DNA of 64,000 bases, from NCBI GenBank assembly GCA_036362985.1, contig JAYGXS010000004.1, positions 21,335,976-21,399,975 on the forward strand. Reading direction: 5' to 3'. Source of the DNA: Ligula intestinalis. Lineage: Eukaryota; Platyhelminthes; Cestoda; Diphyllobothriidea; Diphyllobothriidae. Of the stretch, positions 1 through 13,600 are shown piece after piece. The notes beneath the pieces are model-generated. The model searched no databases. It saw only the letters and a list, made by a program, of their open reading frames with translations, and was not told the DNA's origin. The position numbers were made by a program, and so were the translations under genes. Positions within the stretch are counted from its first letter, which is position 1. Each line of letters starts with the position of its first letter.

Positions 1-1640
1 ACGGTGCTTGTATGGGGTTTTGGGGGTGGGAAAATGGGACAGGCAGCGAAGGGAATTAGAAGAAGCAAGTGGAAAATGGGAAAAAATTATTGACTGTGTT
101 TCCCGCGGCTGCTGGGAGTGAGTTGTTCCGCATGCAATTTGAAGGTGTGTGCGGCGCTTCGCCGCGCGGCCTGTTCTAATCTAACTCCAAAACGGTCAGT
201 CGCATCCCAGGTGAGTCAAAGTAGACGACCTCCTAGTCACCATCATTATTTTTCGGGAATTTCAAGAAACCTGCATTTTGATAGTCGGGTTTTTTCGCAA
301 TACGTTAAACGAAAATACAGATAAGGAAAATCGACAACTTTGCTGCATACAATAGAATAAAAATGCAAATAGCAGTTATTAAAGTATATTCTACTGCCTA
401 TCCTAATTGTCCACCCATAAAACCTCTTTGACCACCGTTTTCACAGGACAAAATGTTGGGACTAGGGGTATATGAGGTGCACTACTTAAACTGCTGTTGC
501 CAAGGTTTACTTGAAGCCTTCAGTTCGCTTAACTTTTTCCATTATTATTTCAGAACTCGTTGGCGATAGCTCGTAGCTCAGGTGGCTAGAGCGTTGGCTA
601 GAGCCAAGCTTTTCAAAACTGGATAAAAAGAATTATTCAACTCTGCCCAAATCGCCCATTGGTACAATTGTTGGTGCCAGTTTGCGAGTGAGTAGCAATC
701 TTGCTCAAGTTTTAGCACCATGCATGTGATAGGTGACGTACGGTAGGCTAGTTCTAGAGCCTGTTGAGAGGCTCGATTCTCAGTAAAAGAACTCACAAAT
801 TTATTCACATTAGTCGTCAAGACGGTTCTTTTATACTTTCCCGCGTGAAGCTGTTCGAAAAAATACGCGTTGCTATAGTTGGTGTTTACTACCAGGCTGC
901 TGGGTAGAATTGTTTTGAAGTCGTTTTTTCTAAAAATTGACTTGCCAGTTCAAGCGAACATGCGATTCCCAGGACGTAACTGAGAAGATGACGACTCGAG
1001 TCGTCAGGAGAAGTTGATGGGAGCATACATTGAGCAACCGCTGGGCGTGGTGACAAGTATCGACTCCCCCCGAACGGTAAAACTGCTTTGAATAAGGCTT
1101 TATCACACTTTGTGGGAATAAAATTAATGAGAAGTCACCATCGCGTCATGATTAATTTCATACTAGGGTTGGGCCCGAAATACAATTCTTCGGGGGATAG
1201 ATTTTAAAACAACTACCCTCGCCGTCTATGAACAGACGTTTTTCACAACATCTAAGCACCTCTATGTAAAAACAACCAAAATTGAAGATAAATCGTTGCA
1301 ATCAAAAACAATTTCTATGGATAAAATGTGTGGGAGAAAACGCTAAAGTGAACTGCGGCATGACTACCTGAGAGATGAAAAAAGACCTGAAGGCTAATTA
1401 GTCCGATAGCGTTTGTCATGTGACCGAATCAAATAGTAGAAGCGGCTAGGGTATAATAGGTGCAACTACCTCGCAAACCAAACAAATAAGGTTTCATGTA
1501 ATACTGGAGTGTAGTTAAGCAGGGGTTTTATGCGTGGGATAAATAGCAACACATTGCGAAAATCTGTGTGCTGTAGCAAACTTGATAAATTTGAAGGTGT
1601 TTTTCTCCGGTACAAATTGAAAACAGGCAAAAACAGCAGA
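1..1640. other. Gene-free stretch
   Basis: Only short frames without coding character were seen. The tRNA box-A-like fragment at 571-596 is the one feature noted. Confidence 0.6.
571..596 (+). repeat. tRNA box-A-like segment
   Basis: GTAGCTCAGGTGGCTAGAGC followed by GTTGGC resembles the 5' half of a tRNA or of the SINE at 49.18 kb. No box B follows at the right distance, so it is a fragment at best. Confidence 0.3.
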
Positions 1641-1643
1641 ATT

Positions 1644-2640
1644 CATTGATATCAAAAAATTTCGAGACAGCTCATCAGCTGCTTCTTGTCGTTGCATAAG
1701 AATGTTAAAGAAGACACATACAGGAGTGGTGAATCTCACAGAATTACTGGTAACAGCAAGGAAACTGAGTCAGTTTAAAAATTAATCGATAAAGGACGGG
1801 AACGTTAAGTCAACATATGGGGAGTAGTGGATGGGAGAAGTTAACGAAAAACACGTGGGAAATTAAATTAAATGGCCAATCACCAGGGCAGTCGGAGGTT
1901 GACGACATGATCAAGCTGCTTGTATAGGTCAGGTTTCTCCCACCGTATGCATGCAGCTTCTAAATAGCGCAGGATTCGGTTTGTTCGGGCCCGAACAAGT
2001 ACTCAAAACGCTGTTTTAACGTCGACAGAATGAACGCTGTCTAATAGATGCTTGGTAATGGAGGACCTTCGTATTCTGTCTTCTTGCTTCAAAAGCCAAT
2101 TAGGCAAGTGCTCAGCGGCCCTGGCTGCCAGTTGCCTTTGCGTGCGCCCAATGTATTTGCATCCGCAATTACATGTGAATTCGTAAACACACTTGGAGGT
2201 GGCGTGCAATGGCAGAGCATCCTTTGCCCGTTTTAATGGAATACTTTTGGTAGAACTTAATAAGACACATTTTACTGCGTTGTAGGTCCTTTCTATCGTA
2301 CAGCGTAATCGTCGCTTGATTGTGTTGAAAATGTCGTCACCTTTGAATGGTAAGGATATCATGACGGGCTTGATCATGTCGTCAACCTCCAACTGCCCTG
2401 GTGATTGGCCATTTAATTTAATTTCCCACGTATTTTTCGTTAACTTCTCCCAGTCACTACTCCCCATATGTTGATTTAACGTTCCCGTCCTTTATCGATT
2501 AATTTTTAAACGGACTCAGGTTTCTTGCTGTTACCAGTAATTTTGTGAGATTCACCACTCCTGTATGTGTCTTCGTTAACATTCTTATGCAACGACAAGA
2601 AGCAGCTGATGAGCTGTCTCGAAATTTGTTGATATCAATG
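1644..2640. repeat. Inverted repeat of a Penelope-like element, 272-bp arms
   Basis: The left arm 1644-1915 is the reverse complement of the right arm 2369-2640, with few substitutions and no evident indels. The 453-bp spacer holds the GIY-YIG coding region. Inside the spacer, 1981-1998 is a perfect 18-bp palindrome (TTGTTCGGGCCCGAACAA). Confidence 0.9.
2003..2467 (-). pseudogene. Penelope-like element C-terminus with GIY-YIG endonuclease
   Basis: 154 codons are open on the minus strand. SLPFKGDDIFNTIKRRL is the linker after the Penelope reverse transcriptase. KCVYEFTC, CKYIGRTQRQL and AAEHLPNWL form the GIY-YIG endonuclease core typical of Penelope-like elements. The reverse transcriptase itself is absent. 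The first third of this frame lies inside the right arm of the large inverted repeat at 1644-2640, so part of the coding sequence exists twice in opposite orientation. Confidence 0.85.
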
Positions 2641-2981
2641 AAAACTTGATAAACTAATGGGAAGCAAAACTGTCTGGCTAATCACTGACCTTAAGCAGGC
2701 CAGCTGACTCTTAAGTAGCCAAAGCCAGAGGCTCAACAGTACCACACATAGTAGCCTTTAAATTATCACGGAAAGTAACTAAACGCCGACCGATCAGATT
2801 CAAATAGCAGCATCACGTGCCTACCCTAGTTTCTCAAGTAGACACGTTCATAGTAAGTGGAACAGAAATATCGATGAAATGTTCATGAAAAACGGCTAAT
2901 TTAAAACAGCACATAAGATATTTACCACGAAAAAAATATATTTACAGCAGAGTTTCTCAGGTGAAAACTTGTAGGCGGCAG

Positions 2982-3459
2982 AAATAGTAGGATTTATTGA
3001 ATCCATGAAATTTTTGGGAGCTCTTCAGCTGCTTCCTTTCGTTTCATGATAAGAGGAACGAGTAAGAAAAACAAGAAATTTAATTGGTACAGAAAGGTCA
3101 TAGGGCATGGTCACGAAGGCTAAGGAATAAAGTAGGCGAGTTAAAACAAGCTGGAGAAACAGAGGAAGAAGGAGTTAAGACGAAAATGTGGGCAGAGGAC
3201 TGTGTAAATCTAGAAGCCGGATGCTACCAAGGCAAAGCTCCACCTTTTTGCCATAAATCTGTTTGCCTCTGTTTCCCTTTCCACTTTGATTTATCTCGCT
3301 TAATTTACTAATTAGCCTTCGAGACCATGCCCCATGAGCTTTTTTACCTTTCTGTACCAATTTAATTTTAGTTTTCGCATTCGTTACTCTCGTCATGCAA
3401 TGAGAGGAAGCAGCTGAAAAGCCCTCCCAAAATTTAACGGATACAATAAATCCTGCTAT
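2982..3459. repeat. Second inverted repeat of the same Penelope-like family
   Basis: Left arm 2982-3166, right arm about 3265-3459, spacer about 98 bp. Both arms share a block (AGCTCTTCAGCTGCTTCC and variants) with the arms at 1.6-2.6 kb, so the two structures belong to one family. The arms are more diverged than the first pair. An (AT)n tract follows the right arm. Confidence 0.8.
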
Positions 3460-3469
3460 TTTTGTTATC

Positions 3470-3472
<3 letters not shown>

Positions 3473-3501
<29 letters not shown>
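3473..3501. repeat. (AT)n microsatellite
   Basis: About 14 perfect AT units adjoin the right arm of the preceding inverted repeat. Confidence 0.95.
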
Positions 3502-3504
<3 letters not shown>

Positions 3505-4639
3505 TGATCGTATATGAGTGAAAATTTAAAAATACATCCGAACAAATTTATTCTGCGCGTTCTTCGACTGAAAGTGGACATTACACAGCAACCGCCTGTG
3601 TTCCACACGAGGACTACACGGAAATGGGGTGTCAACACACTTTGCAAACTTAAGCAGAATTAAAAATGACTATGGTTGCTGCATTAAACGCCATTGTATG
3701 GCTTAAATACCCGCAAATATTTCTAAGTTTCTTCCAGGTGGCCAGTATTAACCATGTCTCAGTTCGTTATCCATGCAGCTAGCTGTACTCTCCCCTTCTG
3801 TGTCGGCTGTCTTGACTGCACACGAGGTAACGAGGATCTTAAAGATCCAAAGCGGAGATGACTTGTTTATGGTTACCGAACCAGAAAAAGCCATCCAGGT
3901 CCTCTTTTACTGGTCAGTTACACATCTCATACTGCCTGCACTTGGCCTGCGGTGGCACTAGACTGACCCTACAAAACAAACTGAAGCCGCCCTTATTTCG
4001 TCCCATAAATAGGATAGATCGATGAAACTGAGTGACTTCCAACGTTAACCGACCTGCTTGTAGGACAGTATTAAACGCGACATAGAACCACAAAAAAATA
4101 GCGCATCTCAAGTATATAAAAAAACAGGTTGCTTTGCAGAACACTGTTATGGTTTCCAGACAACTGGTACCGCAACTATGCCGTGTCTGCAGACTAGAAA
4201 ACTATTCATTGACGTAAACAGAACTACGGTGCCGCTCGCTGTCACCACAGACTTCACTTAAATCTTTCAAAACCTGGCAGTCACAAGCACTAGTAAGGAG
4301 CAGGTAGGACAAAACGAAAAATCCTTAACTATTCTGCACTGGCTGGGACCATATTTGACGGGGTTTGTCCCGCTCTGTGGACTCAGTTTAAAGAGAATGC
4401 CTCAACAGCCAACACTGCTAGCTTCCAAGGTCTGTGTTCCGGTATATCGAAGATACAATCTACTGGGTTTTCAGTTCTTTCTCCTGGGACGTAAACTTCA
4501 GAAATGGATACAAGCTCGCCGCCCCTTGCAAACGTGATTGTCCACCGAGAGACAGAAACGCTGGAGAAACTGATGGAAGTGCGGGTACGACTGTTGTGAC
4601 TAGCTCGCGTACAAGTGCACTTTCCCAAAGGCCCACCGA

Positions 4640-6226
4640 TGCGGATTTCGACGTCTGCAAACAGCCAATCACAGATGCTGCATAGCTGGTCTTTAGCGGG
4701 GCGACAAATAGCAAGCCTGCACGCGTGAATTGCTCTCTCTCTCTCTGTCTGGCCAAAAACCTTCAAGGCCGACCCAGCCAATGAAGTCTCTCTGTCTACT
4801 GGCCTGACTGCTGTCAAACCAGTACTTGGACCCGCCCGGCCTCCTGGCTGGTCGTATTCTCTCTAAGTCAAATCTTCTTCCATCTATTCACTAAACCTCT
4901 GTGTACACAATATACTGCGCCTTCTACTCTGACCTTTCCAAGACTTCTTCTCTCCTAAGTAACCGTGGTCTGAAGATCGCAGTTGCTATGGTTTAACTTA
5001 CTTAACCCCGTGCGATACGACTAACGCATGCCTAGGCTGAGTCACCACTTCTTGTCCCGCAAAATCCTGTGTGTAATTTCCACACTCTTGCAAAACGGTT
5101 TTAAACGAGCAGGAAGGCAAGGTGGCTGAACATAAATTATCAAGGACCTGTTAATGGCAAAGGGCTAACACCAGTCACCCGAAACATGCTACCCATGGCC
5201 AACCAGAAGGCTGACAGCAGAGAAACCGAAAATCTGGCAATCGCTAACCTACAGGCTTGAGGACGCGGCTCACACCCACCCTTTGGAAATCAGCGTTCCT
5301 CAGTGACATGACGTGCGGAGCTCATAAATCCAGCGCTGCAGGATGGAACGCAGCAAATGTGTACGAGGTTCGTTTGTACCAGAGATCAACAGGCTACTAA
5401 GAAAGTGGTGGGTGAGTGAAAGCATGGACCACTTGATGCTGTAATTGCACGCACCAATAAGACCAACCTTTAGCTGCTAGGAAGCGATATGCTCACTTGA
5501 GGGGTGAGCCGTGGCCCGTAAGGTGCTGCGGGAGTTCGTCATACAAGCGTGACGCATGTTAATTGCTACATGATCCTCCCTGTGATATGACAGGCGTCTC
5601 ACTGGGACGTCTCAGTCAACAGAATCGCTGTGAAAATGAGAGCCAAGGCGAATTGACGGCAGTGGCAACATTAAGGCGGACAACAGAGGGGCTATTAGCG
5701 CCGGCAGAGACGCGGGTGCGAAGGCAAATCGGGTATCGGCACAACCCTACGCCGGCTATAAACAATGTGTCATGCCAGAGCGAGCGAGAGGGGCTGTTGA
5801 GGGGACTCTCAGCAAGGGCGAATGGCCGTTGACCGTAAGGATACTACCGTGCATAATCGATTCTAGTCACAGTCAACAGCAACGGGAAAGCGAGTACGAC
5901 GAAACTATCGCAGGAGGTTAAGTAAGTTAAACCCTAGCAACTGCGATCTTTAGACCACGGTTACTTAGTAGAGAAGAAATCAGTAGAGGCCACAGTAGTA
6001 AGAGCAGTATATTGTGTACATAGAGGAACGGAAAGTAGACGGTAGAGGTCTGACTTGGGAGAACACCGCCAGCCAGGAGAGCCAGCCGGGCTCAAGCACC
6101 AGTTTGACAGCAATCAGACCTGTGAACAGAGAAAACATTCACGCGTGTAGGCTTGCCATTCGTCACCGGGCCAAAAGGCATCAATGCGACAACTGTGATT
6201 AGCTGTTTGCAGACGTCAAGAACCGC
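4640..6226. mobile_element. Element with long inverted repeats, 310-365 bp arms
   Basis: The left arm about 4640-5006 and right arm about 5916-6226 are inverted copies. The outer end carries GACGTCTGCAAACAG next to a CCAATCACAG-type block. The inner end carries AAGTAAGTTAAACC and CTAGCAACTGCGATC. The roughly 910-bp spacer has no recognised coding region; a weak 89-codon frame occurs at 5563-5832. It could be a foldback-type DNA transposon or two inverted copies of a shorter repeat. The third copy at 6.74-6.99 kb favours a mobile repeat. Confidence 0.7.
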
Positions 6227-6742
6227 AGTCGTAAAATTCTAGCGCAGTTCACTTCGATGCGAACTAGTCAAGACAAAACGGCGGGCTTTCGCCGCATCCA
6301 AAGTCAAGACTGAGAATCCCTGTATCAGGCAACTCGCACGTCCTGTACCGAGGGCTTTGCATCGGACTCCAAGCTCTGAGTAACAGGTTTCGCAAGCGAT
6401 AAAGATACAAACATAAATATGGATCTTCACACCAAAAAAACCGTGATGTTTCAGGGCACCAAATCCTTCGAAGATGGAGGCTTGTTTGTTTGCGAAACAC
6501 CTCGAGTTATAAGTTAGTTCGTCGACATAATCACTTCTAAGATTACAGTCAACTTAGTCTTTTTGGGGACAGCGTTGATGATGAGGATGATGATGGTAAT
6601 TTTGCCTGTAGCTGGGGGCTTATCTCGGAGCGGGATGAACTGATATTATTCTTCGTTGACCCAACAAAAGCGTTATTATTCCGGAGCGTTCGTAGTGACT
6701 ATCTCACGTCAAAGGAAACTTGTGAACGCTTGCTGCTTCCGG

Positions 6743-6992
6743 CGTCTGAAACAGCCAATCACAGACCGACTCACACAGGGCCTCATGTGATGACTGCCGA
6801 GCAGAGCTCACTTCAGACGCCGTCCACTGACTTGCGGTTGTGCGGTCGTTTGACAGAGAATTTCCTCTTGCCTATTCTCTATCCCTTCTGTACAGAAGCT
6901 ACTCTTCCTACCATTCTGACCTCAACATGACTTATATTCTCTTAAGGAACCGGACCTGAATGTCGCAGTTGCCAAGGTTCAACTTACTTAAC
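6743..6992 (+). repeat. Third, diverged copy of the 4.6-5.0 kb repeat arm
   Basis: It starts with ACAGCCAATCACAGA and ends with CAGTTGCCAAGG and TTCAACTTACTTAAC, in the same orientation as the left arm. The middle is shorter and diverged. Confidence 0.65.
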
Positions 6993-7548
6993 GTCAATGA
7001 GCGCAAAGTTAAGTTTCTTGGATTTAAAATATTTATAAGACACCAAAGCTCAAGAGTGGATGAATAGTTATGTAAACCAAGAACGGTCTTATGGTGCCTG
7101 TGAGAACGAAAGCGTTTAGTGACCCTATAAGACTATGCTATAGGGAGTTCAAAGGCATTTACCTACATTTCCCTCAATAAAACCTGACCTGATCAACTTC
7201 CTGTACGTTTTCGAGAAGTACAGTTTTGTTTGCAGCCTTTCGTTAAGTCCCACGCAAGAAAACAAACAGCCATGGACAGACCGATGAAGGTTGAACTTCC
7301 GAAAACTGACATTGAACCAGCCCAGCTCCGTTGGAGAAGTGAGGAAAACAAGAGCTTTCGCTCCCCCGCTCCCCAGGCGAAAAAAAGCTTGAAACGACCA
7401 AAAATGCATACCCACAAAGTTTTTCATTGAAAGGGAAAAAAGTCGGTCAAGTAACAAAGGACAAAATATGCATGTGCAAATGAGTAGACCAGCGCATAAT
7501 TGGCGCGATCGGTTGACGGCGAGAAGGCACAAGAGTCCCGAATGCTCG

Positions 7549-7609
7549 TCAGGGCCCTCCAGCCAACAGCTTACAGAAGGTCTCCAAGGCAACAATACTG
7601 CTTCCGAGT
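7549..7609 (-). CDS. ERO1: ERO1 exon 12 (C-terminus)
   Basis: One base completes Lys448, then 19 residues and TGA at 7551-7549. The acceptor is [28 protein letters not shown] aligns with human ISTSVKELENFRNLL without gaps, and the phase fits exon 11. No canonical poly(A) signal was found close downstream. Confidence 0.85.
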
Positions 7610-10600
7610 CTGAAAGTAGGTCACAGCAGGAACGAACAGTTAGTGACAGGGGAAGCTGGAAGGAATACGTTCAAGTATGAAATAGCCTCATGGGCAGACT
7701 GGTAAAGTGGTTTTTAATTCGGCAAAATCCGTCTGCAATGTGACGGCGACACAGAGAGCCCCCGGGATAGAAGAGTTCGCATTTACCTTCAGTTAATTTT
7801 GCCTGCAACCCGACATTATCTCAGGCGTCCGAAATGTATCAGACAATGTCAGAACGGGCTAAGGTAGTTGCGCGTGACAGTTTGACCGTCGGTTTTAACG
7901 ATGTCCACCGCAGTGGATTATAGCGAGCGTAGACTTTCGCGGCATCTACCTCACTCTCTTCCCACTCTCCATACTAAGGGCCCGGTGTCAAGACAAAGTC
8001 AAGAACACCAGAGGTGGGAGAGGGCGTAGGCCCACCTACGGTGGGTCAACAAAAAAGGTAAGGAGGCGGCTCGGAAACCAGCTGAGTGGGAGTGCCACAG
8101 CAGTCAAATTAAGAGCCATTAGTTGCACAAAATCGTAAACACGAGACATGGTTTCTTAACAGTCAGAAGAATTTCGCTGAGTAGTTCGCGTTTCTCAAAC
8201 CGATAATGATTGCGGGATAAATAAAGGCACTGTACAAAATAAAAACACAAAATAACCCCATTTTGCGCCCGAGGAAATCTGGTCTTTCTCAAGTTCCGTG
8301 GTAGACTGAATTGAGATATTTGAAAAGCGTCTACCACTACTACTTCTTCGAGTCTAGTAGCTACGGGTGAAGCAATTGAGAAGAAGACTCGATCATTGGG
8401 ACAATACGTTTATTCGCCTGACGTTCGACGTCTGTCGCGGATTCATCATCAGAGACATGAGTAGAAGGAAACAATAGCAGAACCAGGTGAAGCATTGCTG
8501 TTTATAAAGTACAAAATGCAAGTGGTGAGGGTTGTATTCTGTTGAGAGTGCCATAAATCTTTGCGGTAAACGCAGTTCCGTTGGAAAAAATTCGGTCGGA
8601 ATTCCCCACGGCAGAACACTGTTATAGTGGCCTTGCGTTAAATTCCAGGAGAGGGAAACACGCCCATGTTCTAGACACCGTTTCATGTTCATGCAAAGGC
8701 TTGCATACTCTTAAACTAACGACTGCAATTGGCCCCTTAGTCCACAGTTGCATCTTCAAAATAAAGCTTATTCTTCTCTCTTTCGTCCTTACTCTTCTTG
8801 CAGTAAACTGCGGACAGGGTGAATATACCAGTGTCCTAATACTAAGCCAAATCTTAACTGGAATCCAAAGCCTAACCTTAACGCCACTTTCCCTGGAATT
8901 TAGCGCAAAGCCGCCTGTATGACGTGCGGTTCTTTTGCCCACATTCTGTTGGAATGGAGGAAGAGGAGCCCGCACATAAGGGTTCATCACCGAAACCTAA
9001 AAGCATACATGCTGGAAACCTGGGAGGAGGCAACAGCGACCATTCACCTTTTACAGTGCGCACAAACAATCTCGGAATGTCCTTTTCTCGGTACTTTCAA
9101 GGTGGCCGTAAGAACAGCAACCCCAGAAACGTGAGCGACTCTCCAGGGCTATCGTTAAGACTGCGGGGGAGAAACGAACCACTGAAGTATATATTTGCCC
9201 TGCAGAGAAGCCCTAAAAATGCCTATTCAAATGTAGGTTTTCAACGCCTTCCTGAGGAGTTTCAGAACGATTAACATAATGCGAACCTACACCCCCCCCC
9301 ACCCGGGGAGACTGGCTAGAGCGAAAGCAAATCTTAAAGCTGTATAATGAATTCATGCGAAGAAATTTCAAGCGAGGGTTATACTGCAAAAAACAATCTA
9401 GTTTTTAGTATTTTTGAACAACATGTGGGCCATTTGTGTGATTTGCACAGTCTGAAGGAAGAGATTAACAAATATGAAAGTCCATTTAAAAGTCAGGGGC
9501 CTGGTTGTTGTTGTTGTTTGTGAACTATCGCTGCTGTTCCAACTGCCCTCGTAGGATCGATAACTACAGATTCTACAGGATGAAAATGCGAATCACGTCA
9601 ACAGTGCAGCCATATTACAAGTGCGACGTTACTTTCAGTGCACAATTATGTTAAGTGCATACTTGTTTCAAACGCAGCTAAGACATGGCACAAGGCCTTC
9701 TAGGACAGGACTGCGTAGTTCGAATCCTGTACTAAGAAGCAGGCTTACATATGCAAAAACTAGTGAATATCTGCATAAGATTTTCCTCAGAAGTATGCAG
9801 ATTTAGCAATACCCTCAGCTTCAATAAACATTCATTATATTATCAAAAGGTGTTTGGTCCATTTTAAACAGGAAAGAGTTTACTTTTGAGGTCGGGCCAC
9901 TGTTTCGTGTCCATCTGAATGCTTGTGTACATATAGCAACAAATGCATTTGGTCCCTTACTGCACAAGTCTTGAACACGGATTCTTCTTCCACTGAGTGT
10001 TTCTCATTTGACGCTAATGCAGCTAAATACTGTCAAGAGAGAACTCAGAGCCTTTACTGGTCTAAAACCTAAGCGAGAGATTTTACAGGAAGACCTATTT
10101 CCTTATTCCAATAACTTTTGTAAAGTTTCCCATTATAGCTGGTCTGATTGGTCAACGTGTAATTTGGGAAAAAATCTTGAACTCATTGAGTAAGCAGATG
10201 TGACTATTGCAACCGCTTCTGCTAAAACGAGCTATTATCACAATGGAACCTCACTTAATCTGTTCCAGTACCGAGCTCGTCATGTGAAACGCCCGTCTTG
10301 TGAAACATAGCCCATCCAACTGCATCCGTTCACTGATTGGCCGCAGGCAACCGAGGACCCACGCCCTAAGAACAAGACTCCACGGCGGATACACACACAC
10401 ACACACACACACACACTGACAACTCGGTAACTGGGCGAAAGATCCTCAAGCGAGCATGCCTTCTGCTATTGGTTCGTTCGTTACCCGAAATGCTCATATA
10501 TGAGGCTGCTCGTCACTCGAGTCTCCACTGTACTAAAAAGCAGCAACAGCTTTACCAAAACATTGTTTGGCTTGGTGAATGTCTGCTCATCCGGTCACGA

Positions 10601-13600
10601 AAAATCAAAGTGACTGGCCAGGATACATGCTCGGCGAGCATACTCGTTGATACGCAAACTTCGGGACGGTCACCCGCGCGGCTTACGTAAATGCAGCATA
10701 TAAACTGTGTGACTTAAGCACATATCTTAAACAAAGAAGACTAACTAATAGCACATACTTTCCAACAGCGTGAAATAGGGAAACTATATCGGTTCGGCGC
10801 AGCTGAAAGTCTGGCTTCCGGCGAATAACATTGTCCGCAGATCGCTCGTAGATATCACCAGAAAATAGGATCTTCAGCGCAGTGCCCATACCTTGAGTCT
10901 GCATGAATAATGGAAAAGCATAACAGAATAAGCAGCACGAAAAAATAAATGAGCAAACGGAATATACTTACAAATACGCTGCGTCTAACTATAGTTACAC
11001 GACAAATATACTATGGTCGAGTGGGATGCCTGAACTCCATGGGCGGGGACGGTGCACAGCATCGGTCTTAACAGCCTCCAATTGTGCTTTCCCATTACTT
11101 TCCAGTACCAAGATAGAGATGGGCATGGGCGTAATGACTGGCCAGGACAGTTGGACCTCCTTTATGTGACATATAAGTGTGTGGCGCGAGTTTGGTCTTT
11201 CGGGGAGCAGCTGCGCCCGTTTTGGGGATCATGTTCAAGCACAACATTTAGATCGTTACAGCAGTGACTTGGTTACGACCAGAAAGACGTATACAGTATA
11301 TAAAATAATCTGGCTTCCTCATTTATCCAGTTTTTTTATGGCAAGACCATTTAATATTGAAATAGCGCCTAAGAAATTTGAACGATCCGTCTACGCATGC
11401 CACACACGACCTGTGTCCTCCAGCGAGTGCCTTTTCGATTCGGATCACATTGCAGTTAGTCCTTTAAGAGTCACGTCCCAGGTCGGAACCCAACCCCTTA
11501 GTTACTCAAAATACACCCAAGTTATCTTATTGCCTGATAAACTTTTAAGGCCACGACATTTAGGACGTTATATTCATCATGTTCAAAAATGCCTGAAGTT
11601 GCCATATAGACGAACATGCCAATGTCAACCTCATTCTCTCTATGCTCTCCAACCAACAGGCTGAGCCCACCAATCTGCTAATGCTGTTTATGTGAGCGCC
11701 GAAGCCTGATTGACGCGTGTCGGGCCTCAATCCAGCTCCGCTTTTGCGCAGTACATATAGAGGAGCAACCCGTCGCAGCGACCGGACACAAACATATGCA
11801 TAGGATGCTTCAACAGGTTTAAATAATTGCCCCTTATTTCCGTGTTGGGATCAAGGAAGTCGTTCAGGTAAGACCTGGAAGCTTATCGACTGGTAAGATA
11901 AGGCAGCAATAACACCTTCCTTGCGAAAGCTTCCCATTCCATGAAAGGAAACTCAATAAGAACCTAGTAATATGGCATTAAGGTTAGGTTGGTAAAAATC
12001 TAACCTGGATTTTGCCCCAGAGTTTGCATTTGTCACAGCCGACGCAGTCCATTATGCGTGAGATGTTATAGAAGTGTTGGCGAAACTCCGTCTTCAATTG
12101 AAGCATGTCCTCGGCTGCATCAGGGAAGAGTTGGGTCTCGTCAAACACGTGACCGTTAGCTCTGATGGGAGAGAAATCGATCAGCAGATGAAATCTTGCC
12201 TGACATGCTCGGCTACGCAACATATTAGGGCGGAGGAAGGGGGGACGAAGGACAGTGGTGACACTAACACCAGTCAAATAACAGGGAAAGGGCTGCAATA
12301 CCGAAAAACACCTCCGGTACCCGGTTCATTGCCGCCCGTGTCCGCCATGGTAACGCATATTGAAGGTTCACGCTGACATCGCGAAACATCCCTCTCACCT
12401 CGGCTGCAGCAAGGCAAATGACGTCACTCAAGAAACTGCATGGTGCATCGTGAACGCTGTCAAAACTCCCCCACATAATTAACAGCCATTTAGGCCCCAG
12501 ATGTCCATTTTCAAACATTTCACTGTCTATTCTTATACAACAAAGCAAACTACGTCGATAAATCTTGTCATCCCTGCTCAACGATTTCTATTTGACACTG
12601 TAATAGACCTAATAAGGGGAAAATTTAAGCAATAATCAGTAAACCGTGCTGGATTGCATACCTAAGGATACATGTGTTTACAACGGCCAAAAATAGAGGA
12701 AACGCCGCAGATAGCAGCTACGGAACCCGAGTCGGTTGTCAGTACTCCTAACTGCATTTATAAGGGTTGGTTATCTACTAGGATTTCGTTCTTTCACCAC
12801 TAGGCGCGCGGGCAAATTTCATCTACCCATACTGATCATTTTGCCGTGCAAGGACAATACCGAAAGCAAAACGTCCAAGCTGCTCCATTGTCAACGTAAA
12901 TGATATGCTCCAGATTAATAAATAACAACCAGAACTAGTAAGCCAACGTCGTGTGGAATTTACGTTTGTTAAGTATTACTTTCGAGCCGAGGAAGAAGGG
13001 GGAGGGGGACGAGTGGGTAGGAACATACATTTTCGGGCTGTCAAAGCTCAACATGACAGGGCGTGCACAACCACGGCAGAAAGTGACAATAAAATGATCG
13101 GAAACACGATGCCAACGTAAACACTGTGCTCGAAGTTGCATAGTTTTTGAAGCACAGGGAAGAATACAATTACTGGCATGCAGAAATTGAAAGATAGAGC
13201 TTCAGGCTTGTTGCAACGGTAGCCCAGGCCGAGATATCACCACCCAAGAACGCCTCGTGTGAGACCCCAAGGGAAGAACACGACAAGAAGTGTGCAACGG
13301 CAGAAGTCCTTTAGTGTAAGCGGTACAGCCTAGTTAGGACAACAAATGCGTGTAACACGATTTCCATAGAGCCAATCAGCTGCTCTCCTGACGTAGTCGC
13401 CGGTCTGATTGGCTGGTGACTCAGTGACTGAATGTAGCATGAAATTTAAAGTATCAATTAATTGACAGCTTGTGTACGTCCGCCCGTGTAAGTCGATGGA
13501 TAGCCTACTTTGAGTGTGGCTATTGCTTACAGGCTAACTGCTTGATAAGGCTGTTCGTTAGGCCGTCCTAACAAGGCTCACAATAATTCCACGAACAAAA

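Noticed and set aside
7149..7595. 148-codon minus-strand frame overlapping ERO1 exon 12
   Set aside because: The true exon uses another frame with a proper acceptor and ERO1 homology. This longer frame has no recognisable domain.
10008..10193. Plus-strand frame with a WSDWSTC motif resembling a thrombospondin type-1 repeat, followed by a GTAAGC donor-like site
   Set aside because: The rest of the TSR pattern (CSxTCGxG and later cysteines) is absent and no neighbouring exon fits. It is treated as chance within ERO1 intron 11.
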